DNA from: Diphasiastrum complanatum
Taxonomy: Eukaryota > Streptophyta > Lycopodiopsida > Lycopodiales > Lycopodiaceae
DNA length: 64,000 nucleotides
Assembly: GCA_029204225.1 (NCBI GenBank)
Contig: CM055093.1
Coordinates: 20,531,635 to 20,595,634 of the forward strand
Reading direction: 5' to 3'
Position 1 is the stretch's first letter. Every line of letters starts with the position of its first letter. This document shows positions 13,236 through 23,991 of the stretch, piece by piece. The notes below the pieces were generated by a model. It was not told where the DNA came from. It saw only the letters and a list, made by a program, of their open reading frames with translations, and did no database searches. The position numbers were made by a program, and so were the translations under genes.

Positions 13236-14305
13236 ATCTTTTGGAGGATCTTCTTGTGTACATGGAGCTATGCAAGTGGATGGATGTTATCTTGCTGTAA
13301 AATCAAGTAATGGATCTGGAAAACAAATTTTGTTCAATGACTTTGATGGTCAAGTTGAAGATCAAGAGGTTGATCTCAAAGCGCTTCAACTAGTCAAAAG
13401 GGAAGTTGGCAATTTGGATCTAGTCAAGAGCATCAAAGGAGAGGTAATTGGCAAAGGTGTTATGGATCTGTTTTTGAAGCATATTGAAGACTCAAGTAAG
13501 GTCAAAGGATCAGCAAGGAAGTGTTGTTCAAGTTTACTTTACTTTTTCTATCTCATGTTTGAGCAATTTCATGTGGATGTGTGCAAATTGTCAAGATATG
13601 GTAAAACTAGCTACATTGGTGAGCATTGTTTTGATGTTGGATTTGTACTAGCATTCTTGGCTGATTTTGCTGATGGAAATGAAGCTATTGGAGGTTCATT
13701 ATGTCACTCATCCATGGCTAAGTTCTCAAGTGTTGAGCTACTTGGTGCCAATACTTGGAGATTGTCAATTTTTGGTGAATTCATGGTCATTTTCTTGTGT
13801 CAAGTAGATCTTGAAGATGGACTAGTGCAAACTACTTGGTTTATGGAGTCATGTGGTTCTGGATTTGCATCATTAATGTACTCACCTACTCATGGATTTC
13901 CAAGGTTTGATGGTTTCTTGTGGCAAGATGAAGATGGAGGCTCATTCATCGAGTATCATGGTGGATACAAGGCAACAAAGGACAAAGAAGGAGGAGACAT
14001 GCAAGCAAAAGTTGATCACTCACATTTATTGTCTGTTTGCTGTATTTTTCCAGAGAGTTCAGAGTTGGAAGCATGGTGGAATCATTTCATTTACATTCTA
14101 TTTGATTCTTCATGTTCTAGTCACATTTTTACATGTAAAATTGATGTAAGAAATAGTGAAGCATCCCAAGTGGACACTATTCTCTATATCAATTATGGTT
14201 GTTTCTATTTTGAGCATTACATGATCATTGAAAGGAGATCTATTCTTAGGAAGAAGATCATTCTTATGATGGATCAAAGTTCTATTGGCAAAAACTATGC
14301 TAGGA
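13236..14305 (+). other. Foreign block replacing the RT core, open reading frame kept
   Basis: Homology to the copia element at 1-1803 stops here after the codons aligned with ASN-THR of its RT and resumes at HWKLGKRVLRYI (about 14306). About 885 bp of RT, including YVDD, is missing and 1070 bp of other sequence stands in its place. The frame that enters the block stays open for more than 350 codons, up to a stop at 14317-14319, but it joins RNase H out of frame. The translation is rich in Phe, Cys, Ser and Gly and contains no domain I recognise. It could be a captured host fragment or a diverged non-coding filler as seen in other non-autonomous elements. Confidence 0.75.
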
Positions 14306-14879
14306 GCATTGGAAGCTAGGAAAGCGAGTTTTGAGGTACATCATTGGAACTCGAGATTTTGGCATATTGTATGAGGGATCATCACCTAATCTTTTTGGAT
14401 TTTCAGATTCGGACTATGCTGGAGATGTAATGGATAGTAAATCCATTAGTTCTTATTGTATTTTCATAGGTGATGGAGCTATATCATGGATGTCAAAGAA
14501 ACAAGCCACTATCTCATTGTCATCTAGTGAGGCCGAGTACAAAGCTCTTACACATTGCACAAAGGAGATGGTATGGATCAAGAGGATGATCAAGGATCTT
14601 CACTTGCTGGATTTTTCAGATAGCCCAATCATCTTTTGTGACAATCAATCAGCCCAAAGAATGGCATCCAATCCTATCTTTCATGCTAGGAGCAAGCATA
14701 TTGAGATACAATATCATTTTGTGAGGGAGCAAGTCATTGCAAAGGAGGTGGAGCTTCAACATGTGTCTTCAAGGGAATGTGTAGCTGATATCTTCACCAA
14801 AGCATTGGGAAAAGACTTGTTCATGAAGCATAGGACTTCACTCTGGAGTATTATGAAAGTCTATGCTAAAACTAGTTGA
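14306..14879 (+). pseudogene. pol: Copia RNase H of element 2
   Basis: The sequence resumes with HWKLGKRVLRYIIGTRDFG and continues to a stop at 14877-14879. RNase H motifs are present: SDSDYAGD, SSEAEYKAL, CDNQSAQ and SKHIEIQYH. The usual FTKPLGKD appears as FTKALGKD. The frame is intact from about 14310 but is disconnected from gag-pol upstream. Its stop lies just before the polypurine tract. Confidence 0.93.
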
Positions 14880-14887
14880 AGGGGGAG

Positions 14888-15537
14888 TGTGAAAGATTCA
14901 ACTAGTTTCATCACATTTTGCAATATTTCCATATTTGGCATATTGAGGCCAAAACTTGTTTTAGACTTAGAGGTTGACTTTACAAAGTTCATTAGTCTAA
15001 ATTTCATTTGAATAAACACTTTTTGAAAGTGTGGGAAAGATAGAATGCGAGTTTGAGTAGATTCAATTTGAATAAGTTGGGTACATTGAATCTAGACCCA
15101 GAATTGGTAGGGTTAGCATTTTGGTGGGAAAGCCAAGTGGCCAAATAGGGTTTGGACCTGCTATAAAAGGATGTAACTCGTGGAGAGAGTCATCTTCTCT
15201 CTTCTCTATCTCATTTCATGCTTATACATGGTTCTCTTGGGTTCTACTATCCATTGGTGCAATATCTTGGTGATTGCTTGCAATTCTATGTGTAGAATGA
15301 TCTATATTTGCTATTTTTGGATCCACACGTGTGAAATACAGTAGCTTTCTGGTTTTTTATGGATGGTAACAGTACATAATCATTTCATTCAAGTTTGATC
15401 AAGTTCTATTAGTGTTTGCATCTCAAATTGTGTGTAGATGCTGATTTTTCTACATTGGTGAAATTGGTAGTGTATTTCTCTTTCTAACCAAAGATCATTC
15501 AAGTAGATTGGATCTTAAGGATCTGAAATCTTTCACA
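14888..15537 (+). repeat. 3' LTR of copia element 2
   Basis: 650 bp with the same ends as the 5' LTR. It has a TATA box at 15162 and CACACGTGTG at 15324-15333. Between about 15340 and 15455 it carries sequence absent from the 5' LTR. Confidence 0.95.
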
Positions 15538-15764
15538 ATATATACACTCCGAAGTGGAATTTTTAGCAAAAGTAAGCTCAAACCAGAGCAAAGCTTGCAG
15601 TAAAGTAAAGATTAATCCAGATCATGGCATTAAAAATAAAAGTGCAAAACATATGATGATGTTAGTGGGAGTCTGCCAACTGACTACAGCAGATCAGAAA
15701 CGTGAAGAGGTGGTGAGTCGGCTAATGAAGGGAGATGAGATGTAGCACACCCAACCACCATCTC

Positions 15765-17358
15765 CTATTGCAGGGCAATGGAAATACATTGTTTGAAAGA
15801 AGCCACGAGAATAGAACCAGGAATACCTTGACGCTCTGCCGCCTGATGAGAACACATGCAAAGAAAATCCTCAAAGTGTCGTTGCAAGGTGACATAAGTC
15901 TCAATTGCCATGGGAATGAAATCATCAGTAGGGTGCATGTCAGAGTAGTTTTTTTTCTTTTCTTGTGCTACCATGTCTGTCGCTTCTCCTGATGTGAAGG
16001 CAGAGCGAGGCAGTAGGTCACCACGCATGGGATCAGCGACAACAACATCTACCAAAGTACGATGCCCATCCCGAGAGAAGACAATGTCAACACGCCTGCA
16101 AGAAGAGTGAGACACAATAGAAATTAGGACATGAGACTGCTCTCTGAGGACATGGAATCCTCCATCTCTAGCTATAGCAGCTGCTACATCTCTGACAACA
16201 TCATGCATAGCAGTGCACTCACTCTCAGAAGGATAGCGGAGGAGGTGGATAGCAAGAGCATCAATAGGGTGACCACAAACACACCTGGAGAGACCCAAGA
16301 CCAAAGGATGAGGTAGCCCCAAGCGAAGACAAAGAGCAGTGGTGAAGATGGCTAAAGAAAACTAAAAGGAAAGAATAACAGGTTGAGCTGACAGCCAAGC
16401 CCCTACACCTGGACCCGCACAAGAAAGAAGCCGAGCTTGATGCAACGTCGAAAGAGCCTCAAATAGCATGCTGGAAAGGGTTTGCTTGTGCACATGCTCC
16501 AAGAGGGTCTCTTGCAGATAATCTGAGCTGAAAGTGAGGAGTTGCTCAAAAGGAGGAAGACAAGCTTGGGTAGAGAGGGGGAGCAGCTCTCGCGCAGTGA
16601 TGAGGAGATGCTGGAAAGGCAGAGAACCGCTATCCACACAAGCAATGCAATCTGCCAAGAGAAGGCGAAAGCCAGAAAGTAACCGAAAAGACAAAGCAGG
16701 TGCAACAAGAGCCCACCAACTCCCAAGAAAAGCTGCGAGTGTAGAAGAAATCATAGAGAGAAGACTCACACCTCCACAAGAAATGGGTAACCGAGCCTGG
16801 TTCCGAGCTGAAAGGGTCTCCACACTATTCAAAGAACCCGGGCCCAAAAGGTGGCCAAAAACATCCATAATAGGGCTGTCAAAGGAAGAGAGAAGATGCA
16901 AAAATTCTTGAGTAGGGGGAAAATCTACAACAGATAAGAAGGACGCTGGATAAAGCAAGATGTCAAGATGCCAAGGTCGACCTGAGTGTCGCCCAACCGG
17001 GAAAGCAGATTTGAATGAACAACATCCTCTTGGAGAGCCTCACCAAGAAAAGCAGAGCTGAAGGAAGCAGACCCAAAAGGAACACCCAGAATGCGAATGC
17101 CATCCGAAGGAGCAAGGAAACATTAAGGAGGAACAAAGTCCGAGGGAAGACCTGTTGGAGACCCACTGAACACTTGCAAGGTTGAATAGACAAACCAAGA
17201 GAAGCCACCTGCTCAGAGAAATGATGAAATGTGAGGAGCACTGTAGGAGCAGGACCGACAATATGAGTGTCATCAGCAACCGAAGGAAATAAGCAGGTTG
17301 GAAAGGCCTCTACAAAAGCTTGAAGTGCACAAAAATGACGGTAACACAATGATGACAA
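15765..17358 (-). pseudogene. LINE (non-LTR retrotransposon) ORF2 remnant
   Basis: Three minus-strand frames in order give one decayed reverse transcriptase. The 5'-most (17358-16963) holds the palm motif with VADDTHIVGP (VADD at 17269-17280) in place of the usual F/Y-ADD. The middle frame (16958-16362) holds the thumb region. The last (16322-15765) starts MGLPHPLVLGLSRCVCGHPI, a C-terminal segment I know from plant LINE-like reverse transcriptases, with later Cys and His residues. Frameshifts separate the pieces, and the upstream fingers and endonuclease are missing, so it is truncated at the 5' end as LINE copies usually are. No poly-A tail is visible on the 3' side next to element 2. Confidence 0.78.
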
Positions 17359-17418
17359 TGTCTAAAGTGTAATCACAAAATTATGTTGGCATATCATGCA
17401 ATGGCTTAGCTAACGATG

Positions 17419-17708
17419 CTTGATCTTGCCTATTCGTCAATGTATTCCACATCGTCTCCACGATTAATTTTGTGGTTGATGATGGAAGAAGCTTCTTTTT
17501 CTAGTGGGCTAGCAGGCCTAATCATCCAAGTATTTGGATCGATCCTCACAGCTCAATCTCAATCTTGATCTTGCCTATTTGTCAATGTATTCCACATCGT
17601 CTCCACTATCAATTCTATGGTTGATGATGGAAGAAGCTTCCTTTTCTAGTGGGCTAGCAGGCCTAAGCATCCAAGTATTTGGATCGATCCTCATAGCTCA
17701 ATCTCAAT
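17419..17708. repeat. 145-bp tandem duplication
   Basis: Two adjacent copies (17419-17563 and 17564-17708) start with CTTGATCTTGCCTATT and end with GCTCAATCTCAA. They lie in the 3' part of the gypsy fragment, and part of the unit is also found inverted at 7386-7435 and 7730-7765. Confidence 0.9.
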
Positions 17709-18674
17709 TTTCAAGTGTAATTTGGTCAGTTCCCCAATCATGGCGTGCTTTGGCCATCTCCAGCCACGGTCATCCCAACAGGAGTGGATAGGATCAAGGG
17801 GCTTTCAAAAGGTCCAACACAATGAAGTTTACTACAATACAAAGACTAGGCTCAATCTTCACATCCACGTTCTCCACTATTCCCATGGGTTTGATGCAAC
17901 TTTGATAGGCAAATTTCATAGTAAAATCTATTGGCTTTATTAACGCACTTAGTCCCCATCTCTGATATACATGCAAGGACATAATGTTTACACCTGAACC
18001 ACCATCAACAATGGCAGCTGGTGGTGGAAGATTCTTGTGTTGTATAGGCAAGGTGACATTACTTTTCTTATTTTTTGAAGTGGCATCTATTGCCATCACA
18101 AACGGGCCATCATCATTGTCTTCACTCAAAGAATATCCTTTGGACACATCCTTAGCTCCTAATTATGTTGTTAAGAGTTGACATAAAGGTTTCGAGTTTT
18201 TCTGCACATTGCCTAAGGGGACGGTGATTTGGTTGGATAACAAGGCGGTTAAGGCTTCACTTCCACTCCCCTCTGGTTCTTAGGTTGTAAATGGTTCTTC
18301 GTTGAATTCTAGAAGAGCAACTCCTTCAGAGTTTGGTGGTGATGATGGTGCATAAACAACTTGGTTTGAAGGTCTGGCTAAGTCCATAAGTTCTATTTGG
18401 CGATTGGATGTCATTGATGGGAGCTTTGGCTTGTTCCTCATGAATCTGTTGTCGTACCTGGAGGTATTGCTTCTTCTCCTTTTGTGGATTCACGTACTCT
18501 CCAGGTCCAGTAGATTGAGTGTAGTGATTCATCGTATGGTTGGGTATGCTCCTCATCCAATACTCTCTCTACAACTAGGGGTTCCTTTATTGTTGGGCTG
18601 GACATAGAATGAGCTACTTCTAGTGAAACATGGCGCCAACAGATCCAGTACTTGATCAATTGAATACATGTCAT
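17709..18674 (-). pseudogene. Ty3/gypsy gag tail and retropepsin fragment
   Basis: The minus-strand frame 18147-17794 contains AAIVDGGSGVNIMSLHVY, a retropepsin active site of the DGGSGVN type found in plant gypsy elements, followed by GLSALIKP, a PMGIVENV motif and NFIVLDLL, the usual order of this protease fold. Upstream frames (18674-18326) are rich in Gln, Glu and Pro, as expected of the gag C-terminus. Downstream, toward 17709, the minus strand keeps a degraded stretch with DWGTD, which fits the segment after the protease. No RT follows. The normal DSG/DTG is DGG here; in this family that may be native. Confidence 0.72.
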
Positions 18675-20640
18675 GATGCACTAGTAGACATATTTTGTTG
18701 TTAATAGGCCTAGATATTTGAATTGGGACCAAATTATGGAAGTACCCTATAACTAGTCATGAATAGAGTTAGTGCACAGAGCTCAAAAAGTAGAGCTATA
18801 TTGCTCTATAGGTCACTTGAATCCAAGCTCATAAAATATCTTGATACTCTCGAGGAGTGTCTCAATACACAAAATATAAATGACCATTAATATGCTATCC
18901 ATTCGGTGATGACATCAAATCAAAAGATGATGTAGAGGAACCTTTAGTCTTAGGCGCAAATGTTATACAGCTCCTAGAGGATGAAATGCTCACACATGTG
19001 AACGGTTAACAATGGAGCATGGATCACAAACTAAATGAATGAAATTTAGTGTGATAAAATTCCACATGAATTGTGTTGTGAAATGGACACTACAATTGAT
19101 TAGAAGTCACCTTAGAAGATTATTAAACTCCATCCGGTCTGTGCCCATTGTAACTTCATATTAGGCCATTAAAATAGGTAGACGACAAACAAAATGAACG
19201 TGAATTGAGACGGCAGATGAATTGAATGGAAATTGAGATGACAGACGAATTAAATGGAAAATGAAACAACAGACATACTGAGGTGATCAAAATGATTCTA
19301 ACATAACTATTGCTAGTTAGATGAGTTTAAGTTGGGGTGATGCCTTGTGGGCTAGCTGGAAAGGGGGTGATGCCCAGACACCTAAGCTCAAGTGAGAAGG
19401 CAACACCATGTTTCTGAGTAGGCCACCTAAAATGCTCGGGCTAGTGTACAAGCTATTGGATCAACTGATTGGGAAATTTGTCTTTTTGAAAAACACTCGT
19501 CGCTCTTGATGACCAAGGAAGAGTCAAAATTTCATTATGAGAATGTAGGCATCTTGAGTCACACAAGATTTAGAAAATTCTTGTTGTCTTAAGAGAAGGA
19601 AAGATCAAAACAGTTTAGTTGTTGAATAATTCTATGTACAACTTTTTATGAGCTGAAAATTTTTGGAGACCTATTTGAAGTGATCCATAGTGCCTAAAAT
19701 GGCCTAAAGTCAGAAATAATAAATTTGAGAGTTCCTTCATAGGTTCAAAAAATAGATTTTAGACTTACTACTTAGTAAGCCTAACTTGACGTGAACAATG
19801 TATATATGAATGAAATTGTCTCAGCATACTAAGCTTTAGGAAGGAAGCATCAAATAAAGTCTTGGAAATGCCATATGTGACTATAGGCATAATCCAAGTA
19901 GAAGTTACATGTGATTTCAAGAAAGGACTTCAAGGTTCATAATGACAAGTGCCTATCATCTTGCATGAGCTTGGTGATTTAGAGTGCCAATCATATAACC
20001 TATACCAATTCGATCATATTTGACAAGCTTTAAATTCTTCCATTACTAGCTCATTTCCATTCCATCCAAGAATTTCCAAAAGGGATAGAATCCATTACAT
20101 TTCCATTGCTTACCACCAAAACTTTTTCCATGATCAGGGACATGCATGACAATTGTAGGTTTTTAAAAGTTGTCATCTTTGGACTCTTAAAATAGGACAA
20201 ACACCTAAAGCATTGTCTTGAAACTCTGCATTTCCATAAGATTTTAAGATAACTTGAAATAGACCCTATGTAAGTAATCGAAGAATCCTTGATACTTTAC
20301 AGACTATCAATATATATTTCTTTTGACCCAACTAGGATGGAACATGCTCAATTCTTTGCACAAGTTTTTTCTACATGCCAATGACATGAATATGGAGGAA
20401 AGCCAAAAACTTCAGGACTACTCCATCCCTTACCCAAAATAGATGCTTCTCGGGAACATATTGCAAAGGAAATGAAATGATTTAGGAAATTGTTGATAGT
20501 TCCTAGTAAGCAAGCATATTCCTTTCCATGTATAAAGAAAAAGGGACTTGATGCCACATGCTTATACATTTAGGACAACGTCTTTAAGTTACATGTGGCT
20601 TCCGAGTGTATTGTATCAGGATGCTAGATTTAGTAATGAC
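18675..20640. other. No recognisable feature
   Basis: About 2 kb of AT-rich sequence with no long frame, RNA or repeat that I recognise. Short motifs such as GATGAATTGAATGGAAATTGAGA around 19205-19270 are locally repeated. Confidence 0.55.
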
Positions 20641-21220
20641 TTTTGAAGAGCTATGATTGATATTTTAGGCACGACTTTGAAATAGGCTTCCTCTTTCCAC
20701 CTTCAAACAACGTGAATTGACCAATCAAAGCAAGGGTTGAAAATAAACTTCTATGGGAAGAATTCCTTCCTATTGCAAAATTTCCTTGTGACAAAATTGT
20801 GAATGCTTTTTTTGGTAAACCCAAATTACCATCTATGGTTATGTTTAAAGAATTCCTGTTTTCCCTATGGGATTTGTTCATGATAACAAATAATCTTATG
20901 GCATATTACGGTTGCAATATCTTGAGCACAAATAAAAACCAAAAGAAGCATGCAAGTTTGTGTCAGAGGGTGATAAACTACCAAGAAGGGGATTGTGTTA
21001 TCTTGAAACTTGGCAAGAAGCGGCTAAGAAAGAAAAAAGGTAAGGCGAGCTTTTATTCCAAGCTGGCTATGACATTTTTTTTATGCTTTTCAAGTTAAAA
21101 AAATCTCACTTGTGAAGAGCTACTTGTAGAATAAAATATCCATGACAAGTTCCATATGATCTTGTTGAAGAAGTATGTTGGACTAGTACAACACAAGTTC
21201 CTCAAGACCAGTGACATGTC
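20641..21220 (+). pseudogene. Possible gypsy integrase C-terminal remnant
   Basis: The frame 20799-21098 contains INYQEGDCVILKLGKKRLR, which resembles the Y-GD-V-LKL segment of gypsy integrase tails. In a neighbouring frame, about 21143-21180, HDKFHMILLKKYVG resembles the H-VFHVS-LK-YVG signature that follows. The spacing and order are right but most of the domain is unrecognisable, so this is a tentative call. Confidence 0.35.
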
Positions 21221-21721
21221 TATTGTATACATCTCTTAGCTTATATTGCCCAATCTCGAGATTGGTGATATGTATATAGTAGAGCAATTGCATGCTCATG
21301 TTTTAAATTTTCAACTTTAGCTCACAATTGATGTACTCAACTTCAATCTACGCAATAGATCGGTTGTTTGCTCCTTATATTGGACTGTTTTAGGTCTGAG
21401 GAACTACTTTTGAAACTTCCACCTCAAATGGAAAGTTGACCATGCTATCATGGCCATTCACCTCCAATCCACCTCTCTTAAACTGTACAATTTAAATAGT
21501 CCCAATAATTCAAATATATCTTGGCAATCTAATTAGTAAGCTTGGAAATATTCAACTTGACCATAGTCCATTGAGTGTAAAAATAATAATGATCAAGATT
21601 AATAATGGTACTATGTGATTGTGTGTGGATTATTGACCTCACAATAAGCTCACAAGAAAAAAAGAATCCATTACCACATATGGATGATGTTTCAGATCAA
21701 TTCCACGAAAAAGTAAAAATG

Positions 21722-21815
21722 ACTTGATCATAAACCCTAATCCTAAACCTTAAATCATGAACCCTAAACCCTAAACAATGTGCTACCTTTTTGGGATTGC
21801 TACCCTAAACCCTAA
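21722..21815. repeat. Interstitial telomere-like motifs
   Basis: Several CCCTAAA-type heptamers (ACCCTAAACCCTAAAC at about 21760-21775 and again at 21803-21818) and variants occur here. They match the Arabidopsis-type plant telomere unit. The tract is short and degenerate. Confidence 0.6.
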
Positions 21816-21818
21816 ACT

Positions 21819-23003
21819 CACTAAACTTGCAAATAAATTACTCATAGATTTCTAAGGCCCTTTTCTTTCTTGCTTCTATACATATCCAATTGATATGTTA
21901 CTAGTTTATCTTGTTCTACAACCCCATGTTCGTACCTCTCCACAATAGTCATCCACTTGGCATCAACATCCACATTGAAAATCGTAAACACATGCCTAAA
22001 CCCTAAACTCAAAACCATTCGGAATGTAGCAGAATGCAGTAGCAGCAATGCATAATGCATCATCTTCCATCTAGCAAGACAAAAAGCTTAGAACAATTAT
22101 ACTTGAGAGGAATCAAAAGTAGTTCATGACCTCACTCAATCGATCATTTGATCCATCAAATTTATACACAAAGCAATCGAAGGCTCTTACTATCAATATT
22201 GCATCAATTCAATAGCTAAATAATCATATTACCACTCACAAATCTAAAAGCAGCATAAGAAAGCAATTGAATAGATCAAATAACAATTCATTGATAATTG
22301 TAGGAGAGGAGCATATGCATCATAGAAATTGGTAAAGAGAACTATGTCTACATTTGCTAAAGCAATTGTCTAAAATAAGTCTTGTCCATTGCATCACAAT
22401 GTGTAATTGGAGTTGTTGACCATACTCGAAACCTAGCCACTACATAGCGACATCTTGGGAGCTTGCTTCTCGCTTGATGTTGCCCATATGGCGTTGCTAG
22501 ACTGTATATGTCGTGTATAGCCTACTAATTGTGTAACTCAATATAATTAAAAAAAAGGTCTCTGAATTAAGTTAATATTAAATAGCTATTAATTACTCGT
22601 AATATGAAAATGAAGTTGTGTAGCATATAATAAATTGTCTTTGATAAATTTTGTATATATTAAAATTTTCTTTGCAAAACGGTATCGTATATATGTTTTG
22701 TTCATTTGAAGAAATTTTTTTTTCCAATGTTCATGACATATGATGATGGAAGTTATTACTAGTTGAATAATGGGCTTTCAATTGGAGGCCTTGTTAAAAT
22801 CATGTGTCTAATCATGGCTATGACACCAATTATTGATCTTGATGGACCTCGTTTGTCAAGATCTATGAACCAAAGCAATATCATGAATATTCCACATGCA
22901 CACTGTTACAAACTCAAATACACATAAAAATCATATGTTGAAACATGGATTTTGATGAACAACGTTCGTCAAGATCCATGAATGAGAGCTTTTTCTATCT
23001 CTC
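21819..23003. other. No recognisable feature
   Basis: AT-rich sequence. The only frame (minus strand, 22063-21842) is short and unrecognised. Confidence 0.55.
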
Positions 23004-23658
23004 TCTCAATTTTAATATAAATTAAAATGATTCTCATATTAAAGAATGTTGCAAAAATCCAAAGTATGTCTAATAAGATGGTTTTAATAGATAAGAATTA
23101 AATTTTGTTATAATTCATAAAGCTACTTAAAATTTTATAAATCATGAACTTCATAAAATTATTTATTAATCCATAGAATTACACAACTTGAGAAATAAGT
23201 GTATTGATATATATTTTTAGTTTTTAAAAAACTTAAAAAATAGGTGGTTTTTAAAATGACATGCACAAAAAAAGGGTTTTTTCAAAAGTGGGTGCATTTT
23301 TAGGAGTTTTCACAAAAAATCTTAAATACCTTAGGAGAACCTCCCAAACTTTCTCACTCAACTCGCAACAGTGTTTTGTGGAGAAACTAATATCTAGCAC
23401 ACATCAAGGACCATTTGTCCAAAGCAACCAAAGAAAGTGCAGCTGATATCGATTCAGAATAGGAATTAGCTACAACTTTGAGACTCTAAGAGTCCTGGTT
23501 ACAATTGTTAATAACCATTATAATAATAGGACTTGTAATCATGTACTTGATACATACTTTTGTAATATTTTGTAGATATTACAATGACCATCATGATCAA
23601 TCATGATGCTTTTGATCCCAAAAGCGATCTTCATCAATGTATAAATGCACGTTCAATT
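23004..23658. repeat. Dispersed repeat R2, copy A
   Basis: From TCTCAATTTTAATATAAATT to GCACGTTCAATTT this matches 32873-33440, with about 100 bp more sequence in this copy (about 23240-23330). It ends exactly where the TRIM element begins. No coding content is evident. Confidence 0.88.
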
Positions 23659-23800
23659 TGTTGGAATATCAAACCACACTAGAGGGAACTATCAAATAGG
23701 GCGGATAGCTCAGTGGTAGAGCATCCCATCCAATATGAGGGAGGTCTTGGGGTCGAATCCTAGTCTATGCATCCATATTATGATTTATGGATTTCTAACA
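23659..23800 (+). repeat. 5' LTR of the TRIM
   Basis: 142 bp with TGTT and AACA ends, directly followed by the primer-binding site. About half of its length is the tRNA-like unit. Confidence 0.85.
23699..23771 (+). other. tRNA-like cloverleaf inside the LTR (Pol III A and B boxes)
   Basis: The 73 bases divide into arms of tRNA size: acceptor 7, D arm GCTC/GAGC with loop AGTGGTA, anticodon arm 5/7/5, variable 6, T arm TTGGG/CCTAG with loop GTCGAAT, acceptor 7 and one extra base. The D stem pairs perfectly and the T stem pairs with two wobbles. One pair is lost in the anticodon stem and two in the acceptor stem; the second LTR's acceptor half (GGGTAGA) pairs better. TAGCTCAGTGG fits an A box and GGTCGAATCC a B box. 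It is probably a decayed tRNA-derived promoter, not a working tRNA gene. Confidence 0.7.
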
Positions 23801-23812
23801 TGGTATCAGAGC
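23801..23812 (+). other. Primer-binding site of the TRIM
   Basis: TGGTATCAGAGC immediately after the LTR, identical to that of the copia elements in this window. Confidence 0.88.
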
Positions 23813-23991
23813 CAAGTTAGACCTAACAATTCATGGTGTCAAAGCCATGGTTAGGTGGCCCAAGTTGTGGGGCATGTGACAGTTAGGACCCCAACCAAGT
23901 GTGGCTTGAGGGGGGGTGTTGGAATATCAATCCACACTCTAGAGAGAACTATCAAACAGGGTAGATAGCTCAGTGGTAGAGCATCCCATCC

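Larger units (their letters stand above)
9627..15537 (+). mobile_element. Ty1/copia element 2: complete ends, RT core replaced
   Basis: The element runs from TGTGAAAGA to TCTTTCACA and is flanked by the 5-bp duplication ATATA at 9622-9626 and 15538-15542. It has two LTRs, a tRNA-Met-type primer-binding site after the 5' LTR and a polypurine tract (AGGGGGAG, 14880-14887) before the 3' LTR. Inside lie gag, protease and integrase with lesions, then a foreign block at 13236-14305 in place of the reverse transcriptase, then RNase H. By eye the LTRs differ by about seven substitutions over the first 440 bp plus a length difference of 77 bp, so the insertion is fairly recent. It cannot copy itself and would need RT from a relative, such as the element at 1-2452. 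Confidence 0.95.
23659..23991 (+). mobile_element. TRIM-like miniature LTR element carrying a tRNA-like sequence
   Basis: A 142-bp LTR (23659-23800, TGTT...AACA) is followed by a primer-binding site (TGGTATCAGAGC), a 116-bp internal region and a polypurine tract (GAGGGGGGG, 23908-23916). A second LTR starts at 23917 with TGTTGGAATATCAA and is cut off at about 23991 by a copia LTR. There is no coding capacity, the definition of a TRIM. Both LTRs contain TAGCTCAGTGGTAGAGC, part of a tRNA-like unit that is complete in the first LTR. Cassandra TRIMs, which carry a 5S rRNA-derived promoter in the LTR, are the known precedent for such a design. Confidence 0.8.

Noticed and set aside
13892-14149. 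85-codon plus-strand frame
   Set aside because: Alternative frame inside the longer open frame of the foreign block.
16362-16958. Independent membrane protein gene (hydrophobic 198-codon frame) and the plus-strand frame 16534-16911
   Set aside because: The minus frame lies collinear between the palm and C-terminal parts of the LINE reverse transcriptase; the plus frame is its shadow.
21722-21815. A chromosome end or long interstitial telomere array
   Set aside because: Only a few CCCTAAA units in degenerate context; too short for a telomere or a fusion site.
23699-23771. A functional tRNA gene
   Set aside because: Three stem pairs are lost, including two in the acceptor stem, the base at T54 is not T, and it lies within an LTR present twice; a tRNA-derived promoter fits better.
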